A stretch of DNA of 5,376 bases from Pseudomonadota bacterium (lineage in GTDB: Bacteria; Pseudomonadota; Gammaproteobacteria; Burkholderiales; Burkholderiaceae_B): positions 1-5,376 of the forward strand of contig JAEYVD010000619.1 in NCBI GenBank assembly GCA_023432075.1, in the 5' to 3' direction. The notes beneath the pieces are model-generated. The model was not told the DNA's origin, ran no database searches, and was given only the letters and a program-made list of their open reading frames with translations. The position numbers were made by a program, and so were the translations under genes. Position 1 is the stretch's first letter. Each line of letters starts with the position of its first letter. This document shows, in pieces, positions 1 to 5,376 of this stretch.

Positions 1-2
1 CC

Positions 3-317
3 ACCGTCGCGCTCAACCTGCCCGGCTACTCGGTCTACATCGCCAGCAAGGCCGCGGTCGAAAGCCTGACGCAGGTCTTTGCCAAGGAACTGCGCGGCCG
101 CCAGATCAGGGTGAATGCCGTCGCCCCCGGCCCCGTCTCCACCGAGCTGTTTTTCAAGGGCAAGAGCCCCGAGCTGATCGAGCACTACGCCAAGATGCCG
201 CCGCTGGAACGCCTGGGCCAGCCGGATGACATCGCGGGCATCGTCTCATTCCTGGCGGGACCGGACAGCGGGTGGGTCAATGGGCAGATCGTGCGTGCGA
301 ATGGCGGCGTGGCCTGA
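3..317 (+). CDS. SDR-family oxidoreductase, C-terminal part (5' end outside window)
   Basis: This is the last 104 residues of a classical short-chain dehydrogenase/reductase, a cytosolic NAD(P)-dependent oxidoreductase. The reading frame is open from the first bases of the window, so the Rossmann glycine motif and the catalytic serine lie upstream and are not visible. The catalytic YxxxK motif is seen as YIASK at residues 12-16 of the fragment. It is followed by the usual helix (KAAVESLTQVFAKEL) and the conserved strand and turn RVNAVAPGPVSTELF near residues 36-50. The C-terminus, with LGQPDDIAGIVSFLAGPDSGWVNGQIVRANGG, matches the family pattern in which the chain ends shortly after a G-x-x-x-x-x-x-G-G segment. 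The TGA stop is at 315-317. A strong terminator 55 bp downstream indicates that this is the last gene of its transcript. The substrate cannot be told from this part. Family assignment is firm; specific function is unknown. Confidence 0.93.
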   Translation, partial: TVALNLPGYSVYIASKAAVESLTQVFAKELRGRQIRVNAVAPGPVSTELFFKGKSPELIEHYAKMPPLERLGQPDDIAGIVSFLAGPDSGWVNGQIVRANGGVA

Positions 318-372
318 AATTTTTTTGCGCGTTCGCCGGCATCGCCGCCGCGCGCGCTCATCCCAAAGCACG

Positions 373-400
373 AGCCCGGCCTGTCGGCCGGGCTTTTCTT
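373..400 (+). terminator. Rho-independent terminator after the SDR gene
   Basis: A perfect 9-bp GC-rich stem pairs AGCCCGGCC (373-381) with GGCCGGGCT (386-394) around a 4-nt loop TGTC. It is followed directly by the T-rich tract TTTCTT. It lies 56 bases after the SDR stop on the same strand and separates that gene from rpfF transcription. Confidence 0.9.
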
Positions 401-563
401 TCAGGGCGCTGAATGCCGCATATTTGCTGATGTCCTCATCCGTTCTACCCATGCGCGCCTCGGCCGATGGACCGAGGGGCAGTTGCGGGTTTTGAAATTT
501 TCCGATCGCGCGCTCGGGACTTTGCATTACAGAAAAGTCTGGCCAGTTGGACGAGGTTTGCAT

Positions 564-615
564 GAGACGGAGTGCCTAAGCCGTGGTTTAGCCTGACCCG
601 GCAGTACTCCGACTC
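564..615 (+). repeat. Nested inverted repeats in the rpfF leader
   Basis: The outer arms GAGACGGAGT (564-573) and ACTCCGACTC (606-615) are inverted complements with one mismatch in ten. GCC (574-576) and GGC (600-602) can extend the stem across a 3-nt bulge. Inside lies a second near-perfect dyad, CTAAGCC GT GGTTTAG (576-591), with one mismatch per 7-bp arm. The structure ends 24 bases before the rpfF ATG. It could be an RNA stem in the 5' leader or a protein-binding operator. It does not fit the cyclic-di-GMP riboswitch consensus as I know it. The repeats are seen directly; any function is inference. Confidence 0.55.
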
Positions 616-639
616 ACCTTGATCGATTGGACGAAAGCA

Positions 640-1524
640 ATGAATCAACTCATTCATCCGGACTGCCACCCCTTTACCGCCGCAGGCAATCTGAAGCAGA
701 TCTCCGCGTATTACGAGGAAGGTCGCCGTGTCATGTGGATGATGCTGCGCGCGCAACCGCGCCCGTGCTTTAACCATGAATTGATTGACGAGATCATGAC
801 CTTGGCGCGCGCCGCCAAGGATTCCGGCCTGCCCATCGACTTCTGGGTCACCGGTTCGCTGGTGCCCCAGATCTACAACGTTGGCGGCGACCTGAACTTT
901 TTCGCCGAGGCCATCCGCACCGGCAAGCGCGAAGCGCTGCGGGCCTATGCCCGCGCTTGCGTCGACTGCGTACATGCCGCCACGCGCGGCTTCGATACCG
1001 GCGCCATCTCGCTGGCCATGATCGAGGGCACCGCGCTGGGCGGCGGCTTCGAGGCCGCGCTGGCCCACCACTTTGTGCTGGCGCAGAACAATGCGCGCAT
1101 GGGCTTCCCCGAAATGGCGTTCAACCTGTTCCCCGGCATGGGCGGCTATTCGCTGGTCGCGCGCCGCTCGGGCATGAAGCTGGCCGAAGAGCTGATCGGC
1201 ACCGGTGAATCGCACACGGCCGAGTGGTATCACGGCCGCGGCCTGGTCGACGTGCTGTTCGAGCCCGGCGAAGCCTACAAGGCCACGCGCACCTTCATCG
1301 ACGTCATGCGCCCCAAGCTCAACGGCATGCGCGCGATGCTGCGCGCCCGCCAGCGTGTGCTGAGCCTGTCGCGTTCCGAACTGATGGATATCACCGAGGA
1401 TTGGGTCGAGGCGGCCTTCTCCATCGATCCGAAGGACCGCGCCTACATGGAACGGCTGGTGATGGCGCAGAACCGACGCACGGCAGGCAGCTCGGAGGCC
1501 ACCGAAGTGGCCACCATGCACTGA
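640..1524 (+). CDS. rpfF: DSF-family signal synthase RpfF (crotonase fold)
   Basis: This 294-residue cytosolic enzyme belongs to the enoyl-CoA hydratase/isomerase (crotonase) superfamily. RpfF enzymes dehydrate a 3-hydroxyacyl-ACP to the cis-2-enoyl form and hydrolyse the thioester, releasing a diffusible signal factor. The RpfF-specific signs are WVTGSLVPQIYNVGGDLNFF (residues 69-88), with an oxyanion-hole loop, and two glutamates, E138 in GGGFEAAL and E158 in GFPEMAF. They are 20 residues apart, as in the catalytic pair E141/E161 of Xanthomonas RpfF. FNLFPGMGGYS (161-171) and the C-terminal helix ending MERLVMAQNRR are also typical of the family. I chose the ATG at 640 because a GGA purine stretch (629-631) sits at suitable spacing. 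An in-frame TTG at 619 would add seven residues but has no Shine-Dalgarno sequence. The gene converges on rpfR, with stops 24 bp apart. That pairing strongly supports the call over a generic enoyl-CoA hydratase. The chain length of the signal cannot be read from sequence. Confidence 0.95.
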   Translation: MNQLIHPDCHPFTAAGNLKQISAYYEEGRRVMWMMLRAQPRPCFNHELIDEIMTLARAAKDSGLPIDFWVTGSLVPQIYNVGGDLNFFAEAIRTGKREALRAYARACVDCVHAATRGFDTGAISLAMIEGTALGGGFEAALAHHFVLAQNNARMGFPEMAFNLFPGMGGYSLVARRSGMKLAEELIGTGESHTAEWYHGRGLVDVLFEPGEAYKATRTFIDVMRPKLNGMRAMLRARQRVLSLSRSELMDITEDWVEAAFSIDPKDRAYMERLVMAQNRRTAGSSEATEVATMH

Positions 1525-1525
1525 T

Positions 1526-1543
1526 CCGGCGGCGCGCCGCCGG
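1526..1543. terminator. Perfect palindrome between convergent rpfF and rpfR stops
   Basis: CCGGCGGCG (1526-1534) is followed immediately by its exact inverted complement CGCCGCCGG (1535-1543). Folded as RNA from either strand, it gives a GC-only stem of about 7 bp with a 4-nt loop. It fills most of the 24-bp gap between the rpfF stop (1522-1524) and the rpfR stop (1549-1551), where a shared bidirectional terminator is expected. Neither side has a run of T residues (TTGCGT on the plus side, ATCAGT on the minus side), so it is not a canonical intrinsic terminator. It may act as an attenuator or as a 3'-end stabilising hairpin. Its placement is clear; the function is inferred. Confidence 0.5.
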
Positions 1544-1548
1544 TTGCG

Positions 1549-3546
1549 TCACGCAATGAGATGCAGCCGGCGGCGCTGCGCCAGCCAGGCGGTGAGCTCT
1601 TGCGCAGGCATGGGCTTGGCGTACAGATAGCCCTGCTTGGCGTCCACGCCCAGGGTGTCCAGGAAGACGGTCTCTTCCTGGGTCTCCACGCCCTCGGCGA
1701 TGACCTTGAGCTCTAGCGTGCGTGCCACGGCGACGATGGCGCGCGCCAGCGCCTGCGACACCGGGTTTTCATTCACGCCGCGCACAAAGCTGGCGTCAAG
1801 CTTGATCGCGTCCAGCGGAATGCGCGCCAGCTGAGACAGCGACGAATAGCCCGTGCCGAAGTCATCCAGGTGCACGCGCGCCCCCAGTTGCCGGAACTGC
1901 TTGATGAGTTCGATGGCGGCGTCCTCATCGTCGATCAGGCAGCTTTCCGTCAGTTCGATGTCGAGAAGGCAGGGGTTGAGGCTGGCGTCGTTGATGGCCC
2001 GCATAAATTCGCTGACCACGCCCTTGTCGTCCAGCTGGCGGGCCGACATGTTGATGGCAATGCGCAGGTTCAGGCCCTCTCGCTTCCAGGCCGCCGCCTG
2101 CCGCGCGGCTTCGCGCATCACCCAGACGCCCAGCGGCGAGATGAGACCCGATTCCTCGGCATACGGGATGAAGGTATCGGGACCCACCATGCCGCGCTCC
2201 GGCGAGCGCCAGCGCACCAGCGCTTCCACGCCGTCGACTTCGCCGGTGCGTCCCACCAGCTTGGGCTGGTAGTACAGCATCAGGTGATTCTCGGCCAGCG
2301 CCTTGCGCAGGTTGGTATCCAGCCACACGTAGTCCGCGTTGCGGCGGTCCATGTCGGGCTGGAACACGCGGTACGTATGGCGGCCCGCTTCCTTGGCCAC
2401 ATACATGGCGATGTCGGCGCTGCGCACCACGCTGTCCAGGTCGGCCCCGTGGTCGGGATACATGGCGATGCCGATGGAGCAACTGGTGTAGACCTCGATG
2501 AGGCCCTGGCGGAAAGGCTCGCGCAGCCGGTCGATAATGCGCTGCGCGGTGGCCTCCAACTGCCAGGCCTGCGCTTCTTCCTGCAGCACGATGAATTCGT
2601 CGCCGCCCAGGCGGGCCAGCGTCTGGCCATCGGACAGGCAGTTCGAAATGGCGACTGCCACGGCTTTCAACAGCCGGTCGCCGAAGCCGTGGCCGTAGTG
2701 GTCGTTGATGCGCTTGAAGTTGTCCAGGTCCAGGAACAACACCCCGCCCCGCCCTTCCCGGCTGGCGTCCAGCGCTGCCTTCAACCGCGACGTGATCGCG
2801 TGCCGGTTGGGCAGGTTGGTCAGCATGTCGGTGTTGGCAAGCACGCGCAGGCGCTCCTGCGCCTGGCGTTCCTCGGTGATGTCGGTGCCCGAACAGATCA
2901 GGTAGACACGCTTTTCGCCGCTGCCGCTGGTGACGAACTTGTTGCGGAACAAAAAGAGGCGCGGCCCCTTGACGGTGTTGATCGTGCGCTCGACCTCATA
3001 CGACTGTCCGCGCTTGTAGAACTCGGCAATATTGCGGCGCGAGGCGATGGCTTCTTCGCGCGTCATGAACATCTCGAAGACACTGCGGCCCACGATGTCC
3101 TGTTCGCGCTTGCCGGTATATTCCTCGCACAGCTTGTTAAAGCGCTGCACGCGGCCATTCTGGTCCACGATGGCGATGACCGAATTGGCTTCGGACACCA
3201 CCGTTTCGGCGAACGACAGGCCTTCGACGAGGTCCTTGGCGACGGAATCGGTATCCGTGTGGGCCGATGCGGTGCCGGCCCATTCGTTGGCGTTGATCTT
3301 GCGGCCGACCAGGTGCAGGTGCAGCAGATCGCCATACAGCATGATGTCGATGCGCACGCTAGACGTGATGCCGGTCAGGCTGCGAACGGCCTCGGCCTGA
3401 TCCGGGCGCAAGGCCATGGCGATATTGGTCGCGCCCTTGACTGCGGCGAGTTCAATCGCATCGCTATCGGCGGATAACCGCCAATATGGGCTCTGCGTAC
3501 CGAAATGCGTGTGCAGGATCGCTTTTTCGTCCTGGTTCTCAGTCAT
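1549..3546 (-). CDS. rpfR: RpfR-type DSF receptor: FI-PAS-GGDEF-EAL cyclic-di-GMP enzyme
   Basis: A 665-residue cytosolic signal receptor with no membrane segment. Residues 1-95 match the RpfF-interaction (FI) region of Burkholderia/Cronobacter RpfR (HTHFGTQSPYWRLS near the start). A PAS domain spans about 110-225 and is the expected binding site for the fatty acid signal. A GGDEF domain (about 233-395) has DLDNFKRIND at 273-282 and an intact GGDEF at 314-318, so it may make cyclic-di-GMP. The RxxD inhibitory site before GGDEF is absent (S305, Q308). The EAL domain (about 406-657) keeps every residue expected for phosphodiesterase activity: E441 (EAL), N499, E531/E534 (ELTES), D561/D562 (DDFGTG), K582, E618/E621 (AEGVE) and Q638. 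Signal binding stimulates the phosphodiesterase in Burkholderia RpfR. The start is supported by a strong GGGGGGAT Shine-Dalgarno at 3551-3558 (plus coordinates), 4-6 bases upstream. Length, domain order and pairing with rpfF separate it from generic GGDEF/EAL proteins. Enterobacterial PdeR (YciR) is a relative of similar size. Confidence 0.95.
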   Translation of the reverse strand: MTENQDEKAILHTHFGTQSPYWRLSADSDAIELAAVKGATNIAMALRPDQAEAVRSLTGITSSVRIDIMLYGDLLHLHLVGRKINANEWAGTASAHTDTDSVAKDLVEGLSFAETVVSEANSVIAIVDQNGRVQRFNKLCEEYTGKREQDIVGRSVFEMFMTREEAIASRRNIAEFYKRGQSYEVERTINTVKGPRLFLFRNKFVTSGSGEKRVYLICSGTDITEERQAQERLRVLANTDMLTNLPNRHAITSRLKAALDASREGRGGVLFLDLDNFKRINDHYGHGFGDRLLKAVAVAISNCLSDGQTLARLGGDEFIVLQEEAQAWQLEATAQRIIDRLREPFRQGLIEVYTSCSIGIAMYPDHGADLDSVVRSADIAMYVAKEAGRHTYRVFQPDMDRRNADYVWLDTNLRKALAENHLMLYYQPKLVGRTGEVDGVEALVRWRSPERGMVGPDTFIPYAEESGLISPLGVWVMREAARQAAAWKREGLNLRIAINMSARQLDDKGVVSEFMRAINDASLNPCLLDIELTESCLIDDEDAAIELIKQFRQLGARVHLDDFGTGYSSLSQLARIPLDAIKLDASFVRGVNENPVSQALARAIVAVARTLELKVIAEGVETQEETVFLDTLGVDAKQGYLYAKPMPAQELTAWLAQRRRLHLIA

Positions 3547-3580
3547 TGGTATCCCCCCGCAGTCCTAAGGCCCGCGAAAC

Positions 3581-3609
3581 ACATTACGGGCTACTGAATT
3601 TGGGGTCAA
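3581..3609 (-). promoter_or_regulatory. Candidate sigma-70 promoter for rpfR
   Basis: On the minus strand, TTGACC (-35, positions 3609-3604) is followed after exactly 17 bases by TAATGT (-10, positions 3586-3581). The -35 matches the consensus at five of six bases. The -10 matches at three, including the important first T-A and last T. The predicted start near 3574 gives a leader of about 28 bases that contains the rpfR Shine-Dalgarno sequence. It lies in an intergenic stretch poorer in G+C than the genes around it. Confidence 0.55.
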
Positions 3610-3633
3610 CCACCTTTGCGGCGGTGCAAACCT

Positions 3634-3650
3634 GTTTATTGCGGTTTATT
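3634..3650 (-). repeat. Tandem AATAAAC repeats upstream of the rpfR promoter
   Basis: Read on the minus strand, AATAAAC (3650-3644) and AATAAAC (3640-3634) are exact 7-bp direct repeats separated by CGC, giving a 10-bp period close to one helical turn. They lie about 60-76 bp upstream of the predicted rpfR transcription start, a common place for activator binding. No known regulator is assigned. The repeat is seen directly; regulatory function is inferred. Confidence 0.4.
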
Positions 3651-3755
3651 TCGTCGGCATTCCCGCAGTTTTGCAATTGTCTGAAATACAGGTGTTTTCC
3701 CAGCGAAGGCGGCGTGCGACGGGAATCGATTATTTCGTTTCCTTTCAATACCCGC

Positions 3756-3796
3756 AAAAACGACAACGCCGGAAACCCTTGGCGGATTTCCGGCGT
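3756..3796 (-). terminator. Rho-independent terminator after the Bug-family gene
   Basis: A perfect 10-bp inverted repeat pairs ACGCCGGAAA (3766-3775) with TTTCCGGCGT (3787-3796) around an 11-nt loop. Read on the minus strand, it is followed by an interrupted T-rich tract (TTGTC then TTTTT, down to 3756). It begins 40 bases after the stop of the Bug gene and separates that gene from rpfR, which lies downstream on the same strand. Confidence 0.75.
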
Positions 3797-3835
3797 ATGG
3801 CGGAGAAGGCGCGCAAGGCGCCGGCGCTAATGGGC

Positions 3836-4831
3836 TTATTCGCCCTTCACGCCCGCCTCATCGATGACCTTGGTCCAGCGCGCCACTTCGGCCGACACGC
3901 GCTTGCCGGCGTCGGCAGGCGTGGTCCACGTGGCGATCGCGCCCTGGTTCAGCAGCGACGCCTTCACCTCGGGCTTGGCCAGGATCTTCTTGAGCTCGGC
4001 ATTCAGGCGTTCGATGACCGGCGCCGGCGTATTGGCCGGGGCCACGATGCCGAACATCGAGCTGACCTCGAAGTCTTTCAGGCCGGCTTCGGCGGCCGTG
4101 GGCACGTCGGGCAGCGCATCGACGCGTTGCGGCGAGGTCACCGCCAAAGCCCGCAGCTTGCCGGCCTTGATGTTCGCCTGCGCGGCAGGCACCGTCTCGA
4201 TCATGCTCAGCACCTGGCCGCCCATCAGGTCGGTCATGGCCGGGCCGCTGCCCTTGTAGGGCACGTGCAGGATGTCGGCGCCCGCCGCGCGCTTGAACAT
4301 TTCGCCGGCCAGATGCTGGGGCGAGCCGTTGCCGGCCGAGGCCATGGTCAGGTAGCCGGGCTTGGACTTGGCCAGCGCGATGAACTCGGGCAGCGTCTTG
4401 GCCTGCACCGACGGGTTGACCACGAACACCAGCGGCACGGTGCCGACGATGGACACCGGCGCGAAGCTCTTTTCCACGTCGTACGTGACGCGGCCGCGGT
4501 ACAGCGCGGCATTGATGGAGTGGCTGGTCAGCGCGCCCATCAGCAGCGTGTAGCCGTCGGGCTGGGCCTTGGCGACCTGGTCCGCGCCGATGTTGCCGGC
4601 AGCGCCCGCGCGGTTTTCCACGACCACGGTCTGGCCCAGCGCGCCCGTCAATTCCTGCGCAAGCACGCGGCCGATCACGTCGGTGGCGCCCCCGGGCGGG
4701 TAAGGCACGATCATGCGGATGGGCTTGTCCGGATAGGCGTCGGCGGCATGCGCCGGGGCGGAAATGCCGGCGCAAAGGGCCAGCAGGGAAAACAGCACGG
4801 CGCGGCGCGGCCGCAGACGCAGGTCTGACAT
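3836..4831 (-). CDS. Bug-family (TctC-type) periplasmic solute-binding protein
   Basis: A 331-residue extracytoplasmic binding protein of the Bug/TctC family, which captures small carboxylates or related solutes, classically for tripartite tricarboxylate transporters. The N-terminus is a Sec signal peptide: positive residues RLRPRR (5-10), a hydrophobic core VLFSLLALCAG, and an AHA motif giving likely cleavage after A29. C20 is preceded by leucine and does not form a lipobox. Family motifs are clear: IRMIVPYPPGGATD (38-51, first ligand loop), VENRAGAAGNIG (71-82), PDGYTLLMG (91-99), SAGNGSPQHLAGEMF (165-179), HVPYKGSGPAMTDLMGGQV (189-207) and LPDVPTAAEAG (240-250). The start is supported by GGAGAGA at 4836-4842 upstream of the ATG. 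No TctA/TctB membrane genes are visible, as is common for orphan Bug genes. Divergent pairing with an IlvD/Edd dehydratase suggests a sugar acid or hydroxy acid ligand, but the ligand cannot be read from sequence. Confidence 0.95.
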   Translation of the reverse strand: MSDLRLRPRRAVLFSLLALCAGISAPAHAADAYPDKPIRMIVPYPPGGATDVIGRVLAQELTGALGQTVVVENRAGAAGNIGADQVAKAQPDGYTLLMGALTSHSINAALYRGRVTYDVEKSFAPVSIVGTVPLVFVVNPSVQAKTLPEFIALAKSKPGYLTMASAGNGSPQHLAGEMFKRAAGADILHVPYKGSGPAMTDLMGGQVLSMIETVPAAQANIKAGKLRALAVTSPQRVDALPDVPTAAEAGLKDFEVSSMFGIVAPANTPAPVIERLNAELKKILAKPEVKASLLNQGAIATWTTPADAGKRVSAEVARWTKVIDEAGVKGE

Positions 4832-4941
4832 AGGGTCTCTCCAAGCCGGGATGGGTATAGGAATGAACGGACGCCCGGTTCGTCAACCGCGCCAGTGTAG
4901 GGGGCCGAGCTTGATTGAAGAATCGCCATTTTTCTATCGAC

Positions 4942-4960
4942 TGATCTTCATTTCAGATCA
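4942..4960. promoter_or_regulatory. LysR-type operator candidate in the divergent promoter region
   Basis: TGATCT (4942-4947) and AGATCA (4955-4960) are perfect 6-bp inverted arms around a 7-bp spacer. They contain ATC-N9-GAT, one form of the T-N11-A box bound by LysR-type regulators. Outer arms TTCTAT (4932-4937) and ATAGAA (4961-4966) extend the symmetry with a 4-base offset. A weaker dyad, GATT-N4-AATC, lies at 4913-4924. The main dyad is centred about 70 bp before the start predicted for the dehydratase gene, close to the usual LysR recognition position. No regulator gene is visible in the window. Confidence 0.5.
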
Positions 4961-4984
4961 ATAGAAGCCATCTGCACAAACCGC

Positions 4985-5014
4985 TTGCGGGCGCTGCAAG
5001 GGGCTGGATATGAT
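4985..5014 (+). promoter_or_regulatory. Candidate sigma-70 promoter for the IlvD/Edd gene
   Basis: TTGCGG (4985-4990) is followed after 18 bases by TATGAT (5009-5014). The -10 matches the consensus at five of six positions; the -35 is weak, as expected for an activator-dependent promoter. The predicted start near 5021 leaves a leader of about 33 bases. For the opposite-facing Bug gene, TTGACG is present on the minus strand (4881-4886), but no -10 hexamer at good spacing was found. Confidence 0.5.
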
Positions 5015-5053
5015 GACGCCGCAGGATTATCAATAATATTATCGGGACTGAAA

Positions 5054-5376
5054 ATGACGGACGAGACCAAGGGCGGCAAGCCCGGCAAGGGCCCTTTTGA
5101 CAGCGACAGCGCCACCGCGCAGGGCGTGGCCCGCGGGCTGACCAATTACGGCGACAAGGGCTTTTCACTGTTCCTGCGCAAAGCCTTCATCAAGGGCGCC
5201 GGCTTGTCGGACGACGCCCTGGCGCGTCCCATCATCGGTATCGTCAACACCGGCAGCAGCTACAACCCCTGCCACGGCAACGCCCCGCAGCTCATCGAGG
5301 CCGTCAAGCGCGGCGTCATGCTGGCCGGCGGCCTGCCGATGGACTTTCCCACCATCTCGGTGCACGAAAGCTTCTC
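5054..5376 (+). CDS. IlvD/Edd-family dehydratase, N-terminal part (3' end outside window)
   Basis: The first 107 residues of an iron-sulfur dehydratase of the IlvD/Edd family, which dehydrates dihydroxy acids or sugar acids to 2-keto acids in the cytosol. The frame runs open to the window end; full-length members are around 550-600 residues. Diagnostic segments are GLTNYGDKGFSLFLRKAFIKGAG (28-50) and IGIVNTGSSYNPCHGN (61-76). C73 in NPC aligns with the first iron-sulfur cluster cysteine of the family. AVKRGVMLAGGLPMDFPTISVHESF (83-107) corresponds to the conserved EAVKRGV-x-x-AGG-x-P-x-x-FP segment. The ATG at 5054 is supported by GGGA at 5044-5047. Divergent placement from a Bug binding protein favours a catabolic sugar acid or hydroxy acid dehydratase over the biosynthetic dihydroxy-acid dehydratase IlvD. 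The visible part is too short to choose the substrate. Confidence 0.93.
   Translation, partial: MTDETKGGKPGKGPFDSDSATAQGVARGLTNYGDKGFSLFLRKAFIKGAGLSDDALARPIIGIVNTGSSYNPCHGNAPQLIEAVKRGVMLAGGLPMDFPTISVHESF

Larger units (their letters stand above)
318..639. other. Intergenic region between the SDR gene and rpfF
   Basis: No gene is supported in these 322 bases. Open frames crossing the region on either strand lack recognisable protein features and run into the flanking genes in antisense or shifted frames. The region holds a T-run just after the SDR stop (320-326, no hairpin before it), the terminator at 373-400, a small 6-bp hairpin CCTCGG/CCGAGG (458-463 with 472-477) without a T-tract, and the nested inverted repeats at 564-615. 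I looked for a sigma-70 promoter for rpfF and found no convincing -35/-10 pair. TTGGAC at 547-552 and TTGCAT at 558-563 both lack a reasonable -10 partner at normal spacing. Confidence 0.7.

Noticed and set aside
320..326. Seven-T run after the SDR stop as a terminator tail
   Set aside because: No stable hairpin directly precedes it; the true terminator is at 373-400.
619..639. TTG at 619 as the rpfF start
   Set aside because: No Shine-Dalgarno sequence precedes it, whereas the ATG at 640 has a purine-rich GGACGA stretch at acceptable spacing.
564..639. Cyclic-di-GMP riboswitch before rpfF
   Set aside because: The leader is structured, and cyclic-di-GMP control would make sense here, but the conserved GEMM core elements are not recognisable.
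445..1521. Long minus-strand open frame (358 codons) opposite rpfF
   Set aside because: It is rich in His, Arg, Gly and Gln, as expected when a GC-rich gene is read in antisense. It shows no domain motifs, and the plus strand clearly encodes RpfF.
1870..3477. Long plus-strand open frame (535 codons) opposite rpfR
   Set aside because: It is an antisense shadow of a strongly GC-biased gene. It has no recognisable motifs, and rpfR has a full set of conserved catalytic residues on the other strand.
4763..4783. Lipoprotein signal at C20 of the Bug protein
   Set aside because: The residue before the cysteine is leucine, which does not fit a lipobox. A normal AHA signal peptidase I site follows.
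3671..4828. Plus-strand open frame (385 codons) opposite the Bug gene
   Set aside because: Its composition is typical of a shadow frame (RRG, GHG, LGLG strings). It runs through the terminator hairpin, and the Bug family motifs lie on the minus strand.
3858..4886. Minus-strand open frame (342 codons) overlapping the Bug gene in another frame
   Set aside because: It is an arginine- and glycine-rich out-of-frame reading of the Bug gene with no signal peptide or family motif.

Overview
The window is GC-rich, gene-dense bacterial chromosome. A Bug-family periplasmic binding protein, strongly GC-biased third codon positions and an RpfF/RpfR pair of the Burkholderia type point to a betaproteobacterium. 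Alcaligenaceae (Achromobacter or Bordetella-like) is the best guess. This assignment is inferred from gene content only; no phylogenetic test was possible.

Layout. (1) Positions 3-317 (+) hold the C-terminal part of a classical short-chain dehydrogenase/reductase, followed by a rho-independent terminator at 373-400. (2) Positions 640-1524 (+) encode a crotonase-fold DSF synthase, RpfF, preceded by a leader with nested inverted repeats. (3) Positions 1549-3546 (-) encode a 665-residue RpfR-type receptor (N-terminal RpfF-interaction region, PAS, GGDEF, EAL). It converges on rpfF, with only 24 bp between the stop codons and a perfect 18-bp palindrome in that gap. (4) Positions 3836-4831 (-) encode a Bug-type solute-binding protein with a signal peptide and its own terminator, upstream of rpfR on the same strand. 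(5) Positions 5054-5376 (+) hold the start of an IlvD/Edd-family dehydratase, divergent from the Bug gene and cut by the window end. The shared intergenic region contains a dyad that fits a LysR-type site.

How the genes work together. RpfF should make a cis-2-unsaturated fatty acid signal (DSF/BDSF family). RpfR should bind that signal through its PAS domain and change cyclic-di-GMP turnover through GGDEF and EAL domains whose catalytic residues are all present. Its N-terminal region is expected to contact RpfF directly. This is a complete two-gene cell-density signalling module. The Bug protein and the IlvD/Edd enzyme look like a separate unit for uptake and dehydration of a small organic or sugar acid, possibly under a LysR-type regulator outside the window. 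The SDR fragment has no evident link to either unit.

No mobile element, CRISPR array, tRNA or rRNA was recognised. The closest thing to an unusual system is the RpfF/RpfR module, which belongs to a known class. The undescribed parts are mostly cis-acting: the rpfF leader structure, the helically phased repeats upstream of rpfR, the inter-stop palindrome and the LysR-like dyad.
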